Program-made: the position numbers and the translations under genes
NCBI RefSeq assembly: GCF_902506195.1
Contig: NZ_LR732817.1
Span: forward strand, 3,377,407-3,441,406
Direction of reading: 5' to 3'
Length of the DNA stretch: 64,000 nt
From: Citricoccus sp. K5
GTDB taxonomy: Bacteria; Actinomycetota; Actinomycetes; Actinomycetales; Micrococcaceae
Shown here: piece after piece, positions 25,990 to 35,093 of the stretch
Layout of the letters: the number at the start of each line of letters is the position of its first letter
How positions within the stretch are numbered: the stretch's first letter is position 1
Notes under the pieces: generated by a model
What the model was told of the DNA's origin: nothing
Seen by the model: only the letters and a program-made list of their open reading frames with translations
Databases searched by the model: none

Positions 25990-27405
25990 GTGAGCATGCC
26001 CCGTGAAACGGAACCCCGCAGCTCACCGGACATCCCCACCCTCGGACCCGTCGACCATGCGCGCGTTCTCGCCCGTGTGCTCCTCAGCCCGGTGGTCAAG
26101 GGGCCGATTGTGCGCCGACCGAGGGTTGTCGGTCTGGCCGAACGCATCGACCTCGACTCAGCCGGGGTGGCCGAGATGCAGCGGCTGCGCAGCCGCTACG
26201 GAGCCGGCCCGGTGCAGTTGCGGATCCCCGGCCGCCGGATCGCCCTGCTGTTGGCCCCGGAGGACGTGCACCGGGTGCTGAACGAAGGCCCCGAGCCGTT
26301 CTCGCCGGCCACACTGGAGAAGCGCGGAGCGCTGAACCATTTCGAGCCGGGCAGCTCGCTGGTCTCCTCGGCGCAGCAGCGGCTGTCTCGCCGCCCGTTC
26401 AACGAGCAGGTCCTGGAGACGGATCGTCCCGTCCACAGTCACGCCGAGCAGATGACGGACATCATCACCGAGGAGGTCGGGGCCCTGCTCGGCCACGCGG
26501 ACTTCACCGGCACGCTGGACTGGGACGGTTTCGCGGTGATGTGGGGCCGGATGGTCCGGCGCATCGTGCTGGGGGAGAGCGCCCGCGACGATGAGCAGGT
26601 CACCGACGACCTCCGCCGGCTGCGGGAGCGCGGCAATCTCTCCTACCTGATGCCGCAGAACCACCGGCTGCGGAAGAGGTTCTTGGATCGATTGCAGGAG
26701 TACGTCGTCCGCGCGGAGCCGGGCAGCCTGGCGGCGATGGTCGCGCAGACCCCGGCACCGGCGGATGCCAAGCCGGTCCAGCAGATGCCGCAGTGGCTGT
26801 TCGCCTTCGACGCCGAGGCGTGGGCGACGTTCCGGGCGCTTGCGCTACTGGTGTCCCATCCGGGCGCGGCCGAAGCCGCCCGGCTGGAGATGGCGGGCAC
26901 GGTGCCTGCTTCGCCCGGCGCCGAATCAACGCCTGGCTCCGAGGGGCGTGCGGAAGCGGGGCCAGCGAGGCCGTGCGGTCCCCGAGACCAACCCTTGCTG
27001 CGTGCCGCCGTCCTGGAATCCCTGCGCCTGTGGCCCACCACCCCGCTGATCCTGCGGGACAGCACCGCTGGCACCCGCTGGCGCAACGGCACCCTCCCGG
27101 CGGGCGCCGGGTTGGTCATCTTCGCACCGTTCTTCCACCGCGATGACCAGACCGTGCCGGAGGCCCACCGCTTCAGTCCGGAACTGTGGTCGGGGGACCG
27201 GGGTGACAGGGACTGGCCTCTCGTGCCGTTCAGTGGTGGACCAGGCATGTGCCCGGGACGCAACGTCGTGCTGCTGACCGCCAGCCTGGTGCTCGGGGAG
27301 CTGCTGCGTCAGAGGGAGATCACGGCAGCTGAAACCCTGGACACGAGCCAGCTCCCCGGCACCTTGAGCCCATTCCACCTGCGGTTCGACATCCGGCGGG
27401 GCTGA
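25990..27405 (+). CDS. Cytochrome P450
   Basis: This haem monooxygenase-fold protein (471 aa) has the Cys-ligand loop FSGGPGMCPGRN (Cys421) and the K-helix ExxR motif in ESLRLWP. Helix I has FAFDAEAWATF, again without the usual acid-Thr pair. It is of a different subfamily from the three P450s at 42.7-61.3 kb and is 45-70 residues longer. No redox partner is adjacent. GTG 25990 follows GGAAG, and ATG 25996 in the same frame is an alternative. The gene follows the copper genes after 37 bp without an obvious functional link. Confidence 0.85.
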   Translation: MSMPRETEPRSSPDIPTLGPVDHARVLARVLLSPVVKGPIVRRPRVVGLAERIDLDSAGVAEMQRLRSRYGAGPVQLRIPGRRIALLLAPEDVHRVLNEGPEPFSPATLEKRGALNHFEPGSSLVSSAQQRLSRRPFNEQVLETDRPVHSHAEQMTDIITEEVGALLGHADFTGTLDWDGFAVMWGRMVRRIVLGESARDDEQVTDDLRRLRERGNLSYLMPQNHRLRKRFLDRLQEYVVRAEPGSLAAMVAQTPAPADAKPVQQMPQWLFAFDAEAWATFRALALLVSHPGAAEAARLEMAGTVPASPGAESTPGSEGRAEAGPARPCGPRDQPLLRAAVLESLRLWPTTPLILRDSTAGTRWRNGTLPAGAGLVIFAPFFHRDDQTVPEAHRFSPELWSGDRGDRDWPLVPFSGGPGMCPGRNVVLLTASLVLGELLRQREITAAETLDTSQLPGTLSPFHLRFDIRRG

Positions 27406-27415
27406 ACGCGGCGGA

Positions 27416-27898
27416 TCAGAGCTCGACGGTGTTGCTCTCTCCGGGGCGGGCGGGTTCATCGCTGACCATGCCCTTGATGACCTCCACCACGGTGGCCGGC
27501 ATGCCCGGAGAATCCCAGTACTCACCCGTGTCCGGGTCCACCTTGAGCAGGACGATGTCCGAGTCCTCCGGCTGGGACTCGCCGAAGAAGGCCTCGGTAG
27601 TCTTGGACCAGTAGCGCTTCTTGCGCTCCACGTCCCCCTCCACAGTGGCGGTGCCGGTGATGGAGGCCCAGAAGCCCTTCTCGGCCACGGTCACGTTGAC
27701 CGGCTGGCTCCCGGTCACCTCGCCGATCTTCGTCGTGCTGACCCGGGTGATGAACCAGATGGTGTGGTCCGGCTCGATCTCCTGGATGGCCATCGGGCGG
27801 CTGACGATGCGACCGCCGGAATCAGTGGTGGCCAGCATGGCCACGCCCGCCTTCTCGGTCTTCTCCAGCAGGGTCTTCACGGGATCGTGCTCAGCCAT
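27416..27898 (-). CDS. Pyridoxamine 5'-phosphate oxidase-fold protein, general stress protein 26 type
   Basis: This small split-barrel protein (160 aa) is of the kind that binds FMN or a deazaflavin. Landmarks are VAMLATTDSGGRIVSRPMAIQ, HTIWFITRVSTTKIGEV, NVTVAEKGFWASITGTATV and RYWSKTTEAFF. These match the general stress protein 26 subgroup rather than PdxH. The ATG follows GAGGAGG. It is monocistronic and convergent with the P450. Confidence 0.88.
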   Translation of the reverse strand: MAEHDPVKTLLEKTEKAGVAMLATTDSGGRIVSRPMAIQEIEPDHTIWFITRVSTTKIGEVTGSQPVNVTVAEKGFWASITGTATVEGDVERKKRYWSKTTEAFFGESQPEDSDIVLLKVDPDTGEYWDSPGMPATVVEVIKGMVSDEPARPGESNTVEL

Positions 27899-28072
27899 GG
27901 TTCCTCCTCAGTTGCGGGGATCCGACTGGTCAGGAGACCGTCGGGTCGGTAGCGCCAGTCCAACATAAAGGGCACCAACGGCAACAGGGCTGCGGAGGGA
28001 CAGGATCACTTGCACGGGGAATTCCCAGCGGGAACCGTGCACGACCTCCCTGCTGGCCCGTACGGTGGGCCC

Positions 28073-29626
28073 ATGAGCTCCGAGCCTCTATCTCCTTTGC
28101 AGCTGTCCCTCCCCGCCGGAGAGGGGCGCCGTGTGCTGGTCACCGGAGCCACCGGCTATGTCGGTGGCCGGCTGATCCCGGAGCTGCTGGCCGCCGGATT
28201 CGCGGTGCGGGCCACGGCCCGGAATCTGGAGGACCTGTCCCAACGGCCGTGGGCCGGGTCGGTGGAGACGGCCCAGGCGGACCTTCAGGAGGATGAGCAG
28301 GTGCGGGCTGCGATGCAGGACGTGCACACGGTGCTGTACCTGGTGCACTCCATGGGATCCGGCAAAGACTTCATGGAGCGAGAGGCGGCGATGGCGCGCA
28401 CCGTGGCACAGGCCGCCGCCGAGGCCGGCGTCCACCAGATCGTCTTCCTGGGAGGGCTGCATCCGGACAAGCCGCTGGAGGAGCTCTCAGACCACATGCG
28501 CTCCCGCGAGCAGGTCTCTCGGATCCTGCTGGCCGGCGAGGTCCCCACGCTGGTGTTCGAGGCGGGGGTGATCATCGGCTCAGGATCGGTGTCCTTCGAG
28601 ATGATCCGCCACCTGGCCGAACGGCTGCCGGTGATGCCCGGACCCAGCTGGCTGGCCAACAGCATCGAGCCGATCGCCATCCGGGACGTGCTGTACTACC
28701 TGGCCCACGCCTGCGCACTGCAGGAACCGGTCAACCGCACGTTCGACATCGGCTGCGGGCGGCCGCAGTCCTTCGCCACCATGCTGACGGAGTATGCCGA
28801 GATCGCCGGACTCTCGCCCCGCAAGGTCTACGCCCTCCCCATCCCGGCCCAGCGACTCTCCGGGTTCTGGATCGGCGTCGTCACCCCGATCCCGCGGGGC
28901 ATCGCCATGCCGCTGTCCGCCTCGATGGCTGAAGACGCCGTGAGCGAGGAGCATGACATCGCCGCACTGGTCCCCGATCCTCCGGAGGGACTGACGGGCT
29001 TCCGTGAGGCCTGCCGGCGGGCGATCGAGCGTCAGCGCACGGGGACCGTGGACCAGACCTGGGATGACGATGTCCTGGCCGCGATGGCGCTCGATCCGGC
29101 CGAACCGCTGCCCTCGGATCCGGAGTGGGCGGGGAACACGGTCTTCACGGATGTCCGCGAGCGCGACGGCGATGCCTCGCCCGAAGCCGTGTGGGAGGTG
29201 GTGGAGTCCATCGGCGGCAAGAACGGCTGGTACTCCGCACCGATGCTGTGGCGGATCCGCGGGCTGATGGACCAGGTGATGGGCGGCTACGGGCTGGCGC
29301 GTGGGCGGCGGGATGCCCGCCGGCTGCGCGTCAATGACCATGTCGACTGGTGGCGCGTGGAGAAGGTCGAGCCCGGACGCTCGGTCACGCTGCGGGCAGA
29401 GATGCGGGCCGGCGGCCGTGCCTGGCTGCAGTTCAGCGTGGAGGGGCGCGACGGCGGCGGGTCACGTCTGCGCCAGCGTGCGGTGTTCTTCCCCTCCGGA
29501 CTGGCTGGCCGGGCCTACTGGCGGGCCATCCAACCGTTCCATGCCCTCGTCTTCCCGACGATGGCCAAGAACATCATGGCCGCGGCCGCTCCCCATCCCA
29601 GCGGGGAGCTGCCCGACGCCCGGTGA
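28073..29626 (+). CDS. NAD(P)H-binding SDR protein with C-terminal DUF2867 domain
   Basis: The protein (517 aa) opens with an atypical short-chain dehydrogenase domain (RRVLVTGATGYVGGRLIPELL, TVLYLVHSMGSG, IVFLGGLHP). From about residue 360 it has a DUF2867 domain (VWEVVESIGGKNGWYSAPMLW, GRRDARRLRVNDHVDWWRVE). This fusion is known in Actinobacteria without a proven reaction. I start at the ATG 28073. TACGGT lies six bases upstream with no ribosome site, so the message may be leaderless. A GTG-initiated extension to 28010 has no support. Confidence 0.85.
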   Translation: MSSEPLSPLQLSLPAGEGRRVLVTGATGYVGGRLIPELLAAGFAVRATARNLEDLSQRPWAGSVETAQADLQEDEQVRAAMQDVHTVLYLVHSMGSGKDFMEREAAMARTVAQAAAEAGVHQIVFLGGLHPDKPLEELSDHMRSREQVSRILLAGEVPTLVFEAGVIIGSGSVSFEMIRHLAERLPVMPGPSWLANSIEPIAIRDVLYYLAHACALQEPVNRTFDIGCGRPQSFATMLTEYAEIAGLSPRKVYALPIPAQRLSGFWIGVVTPIPRGIAMPLSASMAEDAVSEEHDIAALVPDPPEGLTGFREACRRAIERQRTGTVDQTWDDDVLAAMALDPAEPLPSDPEWAGNTVFTDVRERDGDASPEAVWEVVESIGGKNGWYSAPMLWRIRGLMDQVMGGYGLARGRRDARRLRVNDHVDWWRVEKVEPGRSVTLRAEMRAGGRAWLQFSVEGRDGGGSRLRQRAVFFPSGLAGRAYWRAIQPFHALVFPTMAKNIMAAAAPHPSGELPDAR

Positions 29627-29638
29627 CGGCTGGACCTG

Positions 29639-30154
29639 TCAGCGGTCTGAGACGTCGCCTCTGGATTCCGGGTCCAGGCAGTCGGCCATCGATGTCAGGA
29701 GGTCCACCACGCCCTGCCGGGACTCCTCGGGGACGCCGTGCGCGACCTCGAGCATCCGTTGGTGCATGTCCGTCAGCCACTCACGGATCTCTGCATGGGC
29801 ATGGTCGGTGGCCGTCACGATCACCGAACGCCGGTCCTCGGGGTGGGGGTGGCGTTGGACGTGACCGGACTCGCTGAGGCGGTTGAGGAGCTTGGCCGTG
29901 GAAGCCGTCGAGATGTCCAAGTGGGTCGCGAGCTCCCGGGCCGTCACCGATGACCCTGCTGCGTTGCGGGCGATGATGTGGCGCAACGCCTCGACGTCCG
30001 TGCCATTCAGGTCCATGTCCGAGCCCATGCGCCGTCGCATCCGCTGGTCTGCCCGCCGGAAGCGGCGAAGTGCATGGAGTAGATCGACCGTGGGGTCGGA
30101 GCCCTCGTACCAATAGGGTGACGAGGAGGAGCCGGGCTCCGGTGGATTGTCCAT
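29639..30154 (-). CDS. crtR: MarR-family regulator, probable CrtR
   Basis: This winged-helix regulator (171 aa) has the DNA-binding segment VTARELATHLDISTASTAKLL and wing HPEDRRSVIVTATDHA. It is divergent from idi-crtEBI, the position of CrtR in Corynebacterium glutamicum, where a MarR protein represses the crt operon and responds to geranylgeranyl diphosphate. The inverted repeat at 30180-30207 is a candidate operator. The ATG at 30154 (MDNPPEPG) was chosen. TAGCAT lies eight bases upstream of it. An extension to a GTG at 30181 would run into the operator. Confidence 0.82.
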   Translation of the reverse strand: MDNPPEPGSSSSPYWYEGSDPTVDLLHALRRFRRADQRMRRRMGSDMDLNGTDVEALRHIIARNAAGSSVTARELATHLDISTASTAKLLNRLSESGHVQRHPHPEDRRSVIVTATDHAHAEIREWLTDMHQRMLEVAHGVPEESRQGVVDLLTSMADCLDPESRGDVSDR

Positions 30155-30179
30155 GGAGGTCAATGCTAATGTCGATGTC

Positions 30180-30207
30180 ACTAGACAGGCTAGCTAGATT
30201 GTCTAGT
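30180..30207. promoter_or_regulatory. Inverted repeat, candidate CrtR operator and idi promoter
   Basis: ACTAGACA (30180-30187) and TGTCTAGT (30200-30207) are perfect inverted arms with a 12-bp spacer containing CTAGCTAG. TAGACA (30183-30188) and TATTCT (30208-30213) could be a -35/-10 pair with a long 19-bp spacer. The site lies between the MarR gene and idi, so one protein could control both directions. Confidence 0.65.
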
Positions 30208-30234
30208 TATTCTCAGATCACAGGGGAGGCGGGT

Positions 30235-30798
30235 ATGAGCACCGTTCCGGAAGACCACGTAGTGCTGGTGGACGAACATCGCAATGCCCAGGGACTCGCC
30301 CCGAGGGCCACAGTCCACACCACGGACACCCCGCTGCATCTGGCGTTCTCCTGCTATGTCTTCCGACCGAACGGGGACCTGCTCCTGACGCGCCGTTCCC
30401 TGGCGAAGGTGGCCTGGCCCGGGGTCTGGACCAACTCATTCTGCGGTCACCCGAGGCTCAACGAGTCATATGAGCAGACCATCGAGCGGTATGCCGATCA
30501 CGAACTCGGCCTGCAGGTCAAGTGGCTCCACTGTGCACTCCCGGACTTCCGCTACCGTGCCGTCGATGCCTCCGGAATCGTCGAGAACGAGATCTGTCCC
30601 GTCTACGTGGCCACGGCCCTCGGGGAACCCGTGCCGAACCCGGACGAGGTCATGGAGTATCGCTGGGTCCCGGCCAGCGAGGTCGCGGCTCTCGTTGGGG
30701 CCGCCCCCTGGGCCGTGAGCCCCTGGATGGCCGAACAACTCCCCGGCGTGCTCGCCCACCGGACTCGTCCGGCCGCGACCGAGGGGGAGAAGGCGTGA
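30235..30798 (+). CDS. idi: Isopentenyl-diphosphate delta-isomerase, type 1
   Basis: This Nudix-fold enzyme (187 aa) interconverts IPP and DMAPP. The catalytic Cys is in NSFCGHPRLNES and the catalytic Glu in VENEICPVYVATAL. LHLAFSCYVFRPNGDLLLTRR and the metal-binding HPR/E residues are present. AGGGGAGG precedes the ATG. It leads the carotenoid operon and ends in a GTGA overlap with crtE, supplying DMAPP for geranylgeranyl and for the C5 units added by the elongase. Confidence 0.95.
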   Translation: MSTVPEDHVVLVDEHRNAQGLAPRATVHTTDTPLHLAFSCYVFRPNGDLLLTRRSLAKVAWPGVWTNSFCGHPRLNESYEQTIERYADHELGLQVKWLHCALPDFRYRAVDASGIVENEICPVYVATALGEPVPNPDEVMEYRWVPASEVAALVGAAPWAVSPWMAEQLPGVLAHRTRPAATEGEKA

Positions 30799-32015
30799 AG
30801 GACACCCCCGACGGTGTCACGGAGGAGCTGGACCGGTTGTTGGCGTCCGGCGTGGACCGCTCCGCCCGGCTGGGACAGGACCACCGCGATCTCTGGGAGG
30901 CCCTGTCCCTGGCCGCGGGCGGCGGCAAGAGGTTCCGTCCCGGTCTGGCTGTTGCCACACATGACGCACTCGGCGGGACCTCGGCCGAGTCCGTGGCTCG
31001 CGTCGGCGCAGCCCTGGAACTGCTGCACACGGCCTTCGTGGTGCATGACGACGTGATCGATGGCGACGACGTGCGCCGGGGCCGGCCCAATGTCTCGGGG
31101 ACCTTCGCTGCCGCCGCCCGGGCCGAGGGGGCGGACCAGCCCACGGCCCGTCATTACGGTGAGGCCGCCGGGATCCTGGCCGGCGATCTGGCCCTGGTCT
31201 CCGCGGTCCGGCTGGTCGCCCGTTGCCAGGCGCCGGCCGCCCTCGTGGACGAGCTGCTGGACCTGATCGAGGACACCGTGCACGCCACCGCCACGGGCGA
31301 GCTGGCGGACGTGCGGCTCGGTCTGCACCTGACAGGGCTCCCGGTCACACTGGACGAGGCCCTGCGGGTGGCCGAACAGAAGACCGCCGTCTACTCCTTC
31401 CAGCTCCCGCTCCAGGCTGGGGCCATCCTCGCCGGCGCCCCCGCGGACGTGACCGCGGCCCTGGCACGCCTGGGCCGCCTGGTCGGCATCGGCTTTCAGC
31501 TGCTGGACGATCTCCTGGGGGTGTTCGGCAATGAGTCCCGCACCGGCAAGAGTGCCCTGACGGACCTGCGCGAGGGCAAGCACACCGCGTTGCTGGCCCA
31601 CGCCCGGACCACCTCGGCCTGGCCTGACCTGCAGGGCCTGGTGGGGGACCCGAACCTGGATCACCACGACGCCGGCCGCGCGCGGGACCTGCTCGAAGGC
31701 TGCGGAGCCCGGGTCAGCGTCGAGGAGCTGGCCGACCGCCACCTCGAGGAGGCGCTCGCGGCTGCGGCTCGGGAGCCGATCCCCGCCGCCCTGACCCGGG
31801 TCCTCACCGACCTGGTCGGAGACATCCGGGACACCGCTGTGCTGGCCCTCCATGATCCACGGACCGTCAGGCGCGTGGACGCCTCGACTCCGTCACCCGC
31901 GGCGGCCCCGCCGGACGCAGCGGCTGAACCGGTTGAAACGGCTGAACCGGTTGAAACGACTGAGTCAGCAGAACCGGCACAGTTCGCTGACGCCTCCCGG
32001 GCGGGGGCCCGATGA
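30795..32015 (+). CDS. crtE: Geranylgeranyl diphosphate synthase
   Basis: This trans-isoprenyl diphosphate synthase (406 aa) has GGKRFRPGLAVAT. The first Asp-rich motif is DDVIDGDDVRRGRPN and the second is QLLDDLLGVFGNESRTGKS. It builds C20-PP for phytoene. About 45 C-terminal residues (Ala/Pro/Glu-rich, with a tandem repeat) go beyond the family and are probably disordered. The GTG at 30795 overlaps the idi stop and follows GGGAGAAGG. crtB starts in an ATGA overlap. Confidence 0.95.
   Translation: MKDTPDGVTEELDRLLASGVDRSARLGQDHRDLWEALSLAAGGGKRFRPGLAVATHDALGGTSAESVARVGAALELLHTAFVVHDDVIDGDDVRRGRPNVSGTFAAAARAEGADQPTARHYGEAAGILAGDLALVSAVRLVARCQAPAALVDELLDLIEDTVHATATGELADVRLGLHLTGLPVTLDEALRVAEQKTAVYSFQLPLQAGAILAGAPADVTAALARLGRLVGIGFQLLDDLLGVFGNESRTGKSALTDLREGKHTALLAHARTTSAWPDLQGLVGDPNLDHHDAGRARDLLEGCGARVSVEELADRHLEEALAAAAREPIPAALTRVLTDLVGDIRDTAVLALHDPRTVRRVDASTPSPAAAPPDAAAEPVETAEPVETTESAEPAQFADASRAGAR
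31923..31958 (+). repeat. Exact tandem 18-bp repeat in the crtE tail
   Basis: GCTGAACCGGTTGAAACG occurs twice without a gap, encoding AEPVET twice. A degenerate third unit (AEPA) follows. It lies in the dispensable-looking C-terminal extension of CrtE. Confidence 0.9.
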
Positions 32016-32866
32016 CCGCGCCGGCCGCCGCCAACCGCTACGACCGGGTGGCCCAGGCCAGTGCCGCCAAGGTGATCAGCGGGTACTCGACATCCTTCGG
32101 CTGGGCCTCCCGGCTGCTCGCCGAACCCGTCCGCTCGGATGTGCGCAGCATCTACGCCCTCGTACGGGTGGCCGATGAGATCGTGGACGATCCGGACCCG
32201 GTCCTCACGCCGGCCCTACGCGCCGTGCAATTGGACGGACTGGAGGCCGAGACGATGAAGGCCCTAGAATGCGCTCGCAGCACGAATCTGGTGGTCCATG
32301 CGTTCGCGGGCGTCGCTCGGCGGTGCGGCATCGGCACCGGGCTCGTGCAACCGTTCTTCGCCTCCATGCGGGCGGACCTGAGCCAGAGTTCACATGACAG
32401 CCAGAGCCTGTCCGAGTACGTCTACGGTTCGGCGGAGGTGGTGGGGCTGATGTGCCTGAAGGTCTTCACCGCCGGCGACCCCGGGTCCTTCGAACGCCTC
32501 GCCCCGGCCGCCCGCAGCCTCGGCGCGGCCTTCCAGAAGGTGAACTTCCTCCGGGACCTCGCTGATGATCATGACCTGTTGGGCCGCACCTACTTTCCGG
32601 GACTCGACCCGGCGACCTTCAGCGACGCCCAACGCGACGGGCTGCTGGATGACATCGACGCGGATCTGGCCGTGGCCGCCACGGCGATCCCCCGTCTGCC
32701 GTCCAGCAGCCGGCGCGCGGTCCAGGCCGCCCACGGCCTGTTCGCCGCCCTGTCCCGGCGCCTGCGGCAGACGCCGGCCGCGCAGATCCGCCAGGCGCGG
32801 GTGCGCGTCCCGGACACCGAGAAGGCCATCATCATGCTCCGGGCGTTGACGGGACGGGCTGCATGA
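32012..32866 (+). CDS. crtB: Phytoene synthase
   Basis: This squalene/phytoene synthase (284 aa) condenses two GGPP to phytoene. The first Asp motif is in YALVRVADEIVDDPD, and the second region is AFQKVNFLRDLADDHDLLGR. Other landmarks are YSTSFGWASRLL near the N-terminus and EYVYGSAEVVGLM. Overlaps of four bases with crtE and crtI show tight translational coupling. Confidence 0.95.
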   Translation: MTAPAAANRYDRVAQASAAKVISGYSTSFGWASRLLAEPVRSDVRSIYALVRVADEIVDDPDPVLTPALRAVQLDGLEAETMKALECARSTNLVVHAFAGVARRCGIGTGLVQPFFASMRADLSQSSHDSQSLSEYVYGSAEVVGLMCLKVFTAGDPGSFERLAPAARSLGAAFQKVNFLRDLADDHDLLGRTYFPGLDPATFSDAQRDGLLDDIDADLAVAATAIPRLPSSSRRAVQAAHGLFAALSRRLRQTPAAQIRQARVRVPDTEKAIIMLRALTGRAA

Positions 32867-34686
32867 GCGCCGGACATCGCCCCAGAACGACGGCGGCGCA
32901 GGACACAGGCGCCGGGGCTCCCCGTCCGGACGGCGATGAGGCGTTCCGCCCGGACGGCGAGGAAGCGTCCGGCCCGAACGGCGAGAACGTCGTGGTCATC
33001 GGCGGCGGCATCGCCGGGCTCGCCTCCGCCGCGCTGCTGGCCCGCGAGGGGTACACCGTGGACCTCGTCGAAGCGCGGGAGTCCTTCGGCGGCCGCGCCG
33101 GCAGTTGGGAGCACGAGGGCTTCCGCTTCGACACGGGGCCGTCCTGGTACCTGATGCCGGACGTCTTCGACCACTTCTTCCGGCTCCTCGGCACCACCGC
33201 CGAGGCGGAACTCGACCTGCAGCAGCTCGACCCCGCCTACCGGGTCTTCTTCGAGGGATCCGAGGGAGATCAGGGTGACCGGCCCGAACCCCTGGACATC
33301 GCCGCGGACCAGGACACCAACATCGCCCGCTTCGAGGCGGTCCAACCGGGGGCCGGCAGAGCCCTGGCGCGCTACCTCGACTCGGCGCAGCGCACGTACG
33401 ACATGGCCATCGAGCGCTTCCTCTACACCTCATTCACGTCCATCCGGCCGTTCCTGTCCCGCAGTGTGGCCGGCCAGGCCCACCGGCTCGGCCCGCTGCT
33501 GCTGCAGTCCTTGGAGAGGTTCGTGGCCCGCCGCTTCACGGACCCGCGGATCCGTCAGGTGCTGGGCTACCCGGCCGTCTTCCTGGGGTCCTCCCCGGAC
33601 CGCACCCCCGGGATGTACCACCTGATGAGCGCCCTGGACCTGACCGGCGGGGTGCTGTACCCGCAGGGCGGCTTCGGCCGTCTCATGGACGTCATGGTCC
33701 GGCTGGCCCGTGAGTCCGGCGTGCGCCTGCATGCCGGCACTGCCGCCACCGCCATCCTGACGGAACCTGTTCACGGCGCACATCCAGCGCCTCGCGATCA
33801 CCGTGCCCGCCGTGCCCGAGGCCGCCGGCTGCCGGCCCGCGCCATCGGCGTCCGCGTCCGGGGACGGGACGGGGAGGAGCGGGAGCTGCCGGCCGGCGTC
33901 GTGGTCTCCGCCGCGGACTTACACCACACGGAGACTGCCCTGCTGCCGCGCCCGCTGCAGACATTCCCGGAGGAATGGTGGCGCCGGCGCACCAGCGGGC
34001 CGGGTGGCGTCCTGGTGATGCTGGGGGTGCGGGGGGCGTTGCCGGAGATGCCGCACCACAGCCTGTTCTTCACGCGGGACTGGAAGGCCAATTTCTCCGC
34101 GATCGCCGCCGGGACCGTGCCGGAACCGGCCTCGGTCTACGTGTGCAAGCCCTCGGCCACGGATCCGGGGGTGGCCCCGGAGGGGCACGAGAACCTCTTC
34201 GTGCTGGTGCCCATGCCGGCCGATCCAGGCCTGGGCCGGGGCGGTCTGGACGGCAGCGGTGATCCGGTGATCGAATCGATCGCGGACGCCGCCCTCGAGC
34301 AGGTGGCCCGCTGGGCCGGCATCCCGGACCTGGCCGAGCGGATTGTGGTCCGCCGCACCGTGGGACCCACGGACTTCGCCGAGGACCTGGGCACCTGGCG
34401 CGGAGGCATCCTGGGGCCGGCCCACACGCTGGCCCAGAGCGCCTTCTTCCGGGCCGGCAATGTCTCCCGGCGTGTGGAGGGGCTGTACTACGCCGGTTCC
34501 AGCACCATCCCCGGTATCGGCCTGCCGATGTGCCTGATCAGCGCCGAGATCCTGCTCAAGCGACTGCGGGGGGACCACTCAGCCGCCCCGCTGCCGGAAC
34601 CGGAATCGTCTCCGGCGAAGCTTCCTGCGCCGTGGTCTGCCTCCGAGCGATCCGCCGCCCCGCTGACCACCCCGGGGCGGCCATGA
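32863..34686 (+). CDS. crtI: Phytoene desaturase (lycopene-forming)
   Basis: This FAD enzyme (607 aa) has the Rossmann motif VVVIGGGIAGLASAALLA near residues 43-60, the family signature FGGRAGSWEHEGFRFDTGPSW, and the C-terminal FAD-closing segment YYAGSSTIPGIGLPMCLISAE. Four desaturations would give lycopene, the substrate of the C50 elongase. About 40 extra N-terminal residues contain three imperfect RPDGDEA-like units. The C-terminus also has a Pro/Ser-rich tail. It overlaps crtB and crtYe by four bases each. Confidence 0.94.
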   Translation: MSAGHRPRTTAAQDTGAGAPRPDGDEAFRPDGEEASGPNGENVVVIGGGIAGLASAALLAREGYTVDLVEARESFGGRAGSWEHEGFRFDTGPSWYLMPDVFDHFFRLLGTTAEAELDLQQLDPAYRVFFEGSEGDQGDRPEPLDIAADQDTNIARFEAVQPGAGRALARYLDSAQRTYDMAIERFLYTSFTSIRPFLSRSVAGQAHRLGPLLLQSLERFVARRFTDPRIRQVLGYPAVFLGSSPDRTPGMYHLMSALDLTGGVLYPQGGFGRLMDVMVRLARESGVRLHAGTAATAILTEPVHGAHPAPRDHRARRARGRRLPARAIGVRVRGRDGEERELPAGVVVSAADLHHTETALLPRPLQTFPEEWWRRRTSGPGGVLVMLGVRGALPEMPHHSLFFTRDWKANFSAIAAGTVPEPASVYVCKPSATDPGVAPEGHENLFVLVPMPADPGLGRGGLDGSGDPVIESIADAALEQVARWAGIPDLAERIVVRRTVGPTDFAEDLGTWRGGILGPAHTLAQSAFFRAGNVSRRVEGLYYAGSSTIPGIGLPMCLISAEILLKRLRGDHSAAPLPEPESSPAKLPAPWSASERSAAPLTTPGRP

Positions 34687-35093
34687 CGGAGTTCCTCTAC
34701 CTCGCCACCCTGCTCGTCTCGACCGGCTGCATGGCACTGCTGGACCACCGCTTCCGGCTCGTGCTCTGGCGTGCGCCTAGGGCCGGGGTGATCACCGTGG
34801 CCATCGGCATTGCCTTCTTCCTCGCCTGGGACCTGGCGGCGATCGCCTCCCAGCACTATGCCGCCGGCCAGAGCGAGGGCATGACGGGCATCATGCTCGC
34901 CCCCGAGCTGCCGCTGGAGGAGATCGTCTTCATCACCTTCCTCTCCTACCTCACCCTGGTGCTGCGGGGGCTGATCGTCCTCGTCCTGCGCCGCGCCGGT
35001 GGTGGTGGGCTGACGGGCTCCACCGGAACCACCCGGCCCGACGCCGGCCGGCCGGCACCGCGCCCGGCCGGCGGTCAGGAGGTGGCGCAGTGA
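34683..35093 (+). CDS. crtYe: C50 carotenoid epsilon/gamma-cyclase subunit (CrtYe/CrtYg type)
   Basis: This small membrane protein (136 aa) of the heterodimeric CarR-like lycopene cyclase family has three hydrophobic helices. It carries the acidic motif APELPLEEIVFITFLSYLTL, the PxE-type site thought to be catalytic. The Gly/Arg-rich tail is hydrophilic. It overlaps crtI and crtYf. Whether the ring formed is epsilon (decaprenoxanthin) or gamma (sarcinaxanthin) cannot be read from the sequence. Confidence 0.9.
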   Translation: MTEFLYLATLLVSTGCMALLDHRFRLVLWRAPRAGVITVAIGIAFFLAWDLAAIASQHYAAGQSEGMTGIMLAPELPLEEIVFITFLSYLTLVLRGLIVLVLRRAGGGGLTGSTGTTRPDAGRPAPRPAGGQEVAQ

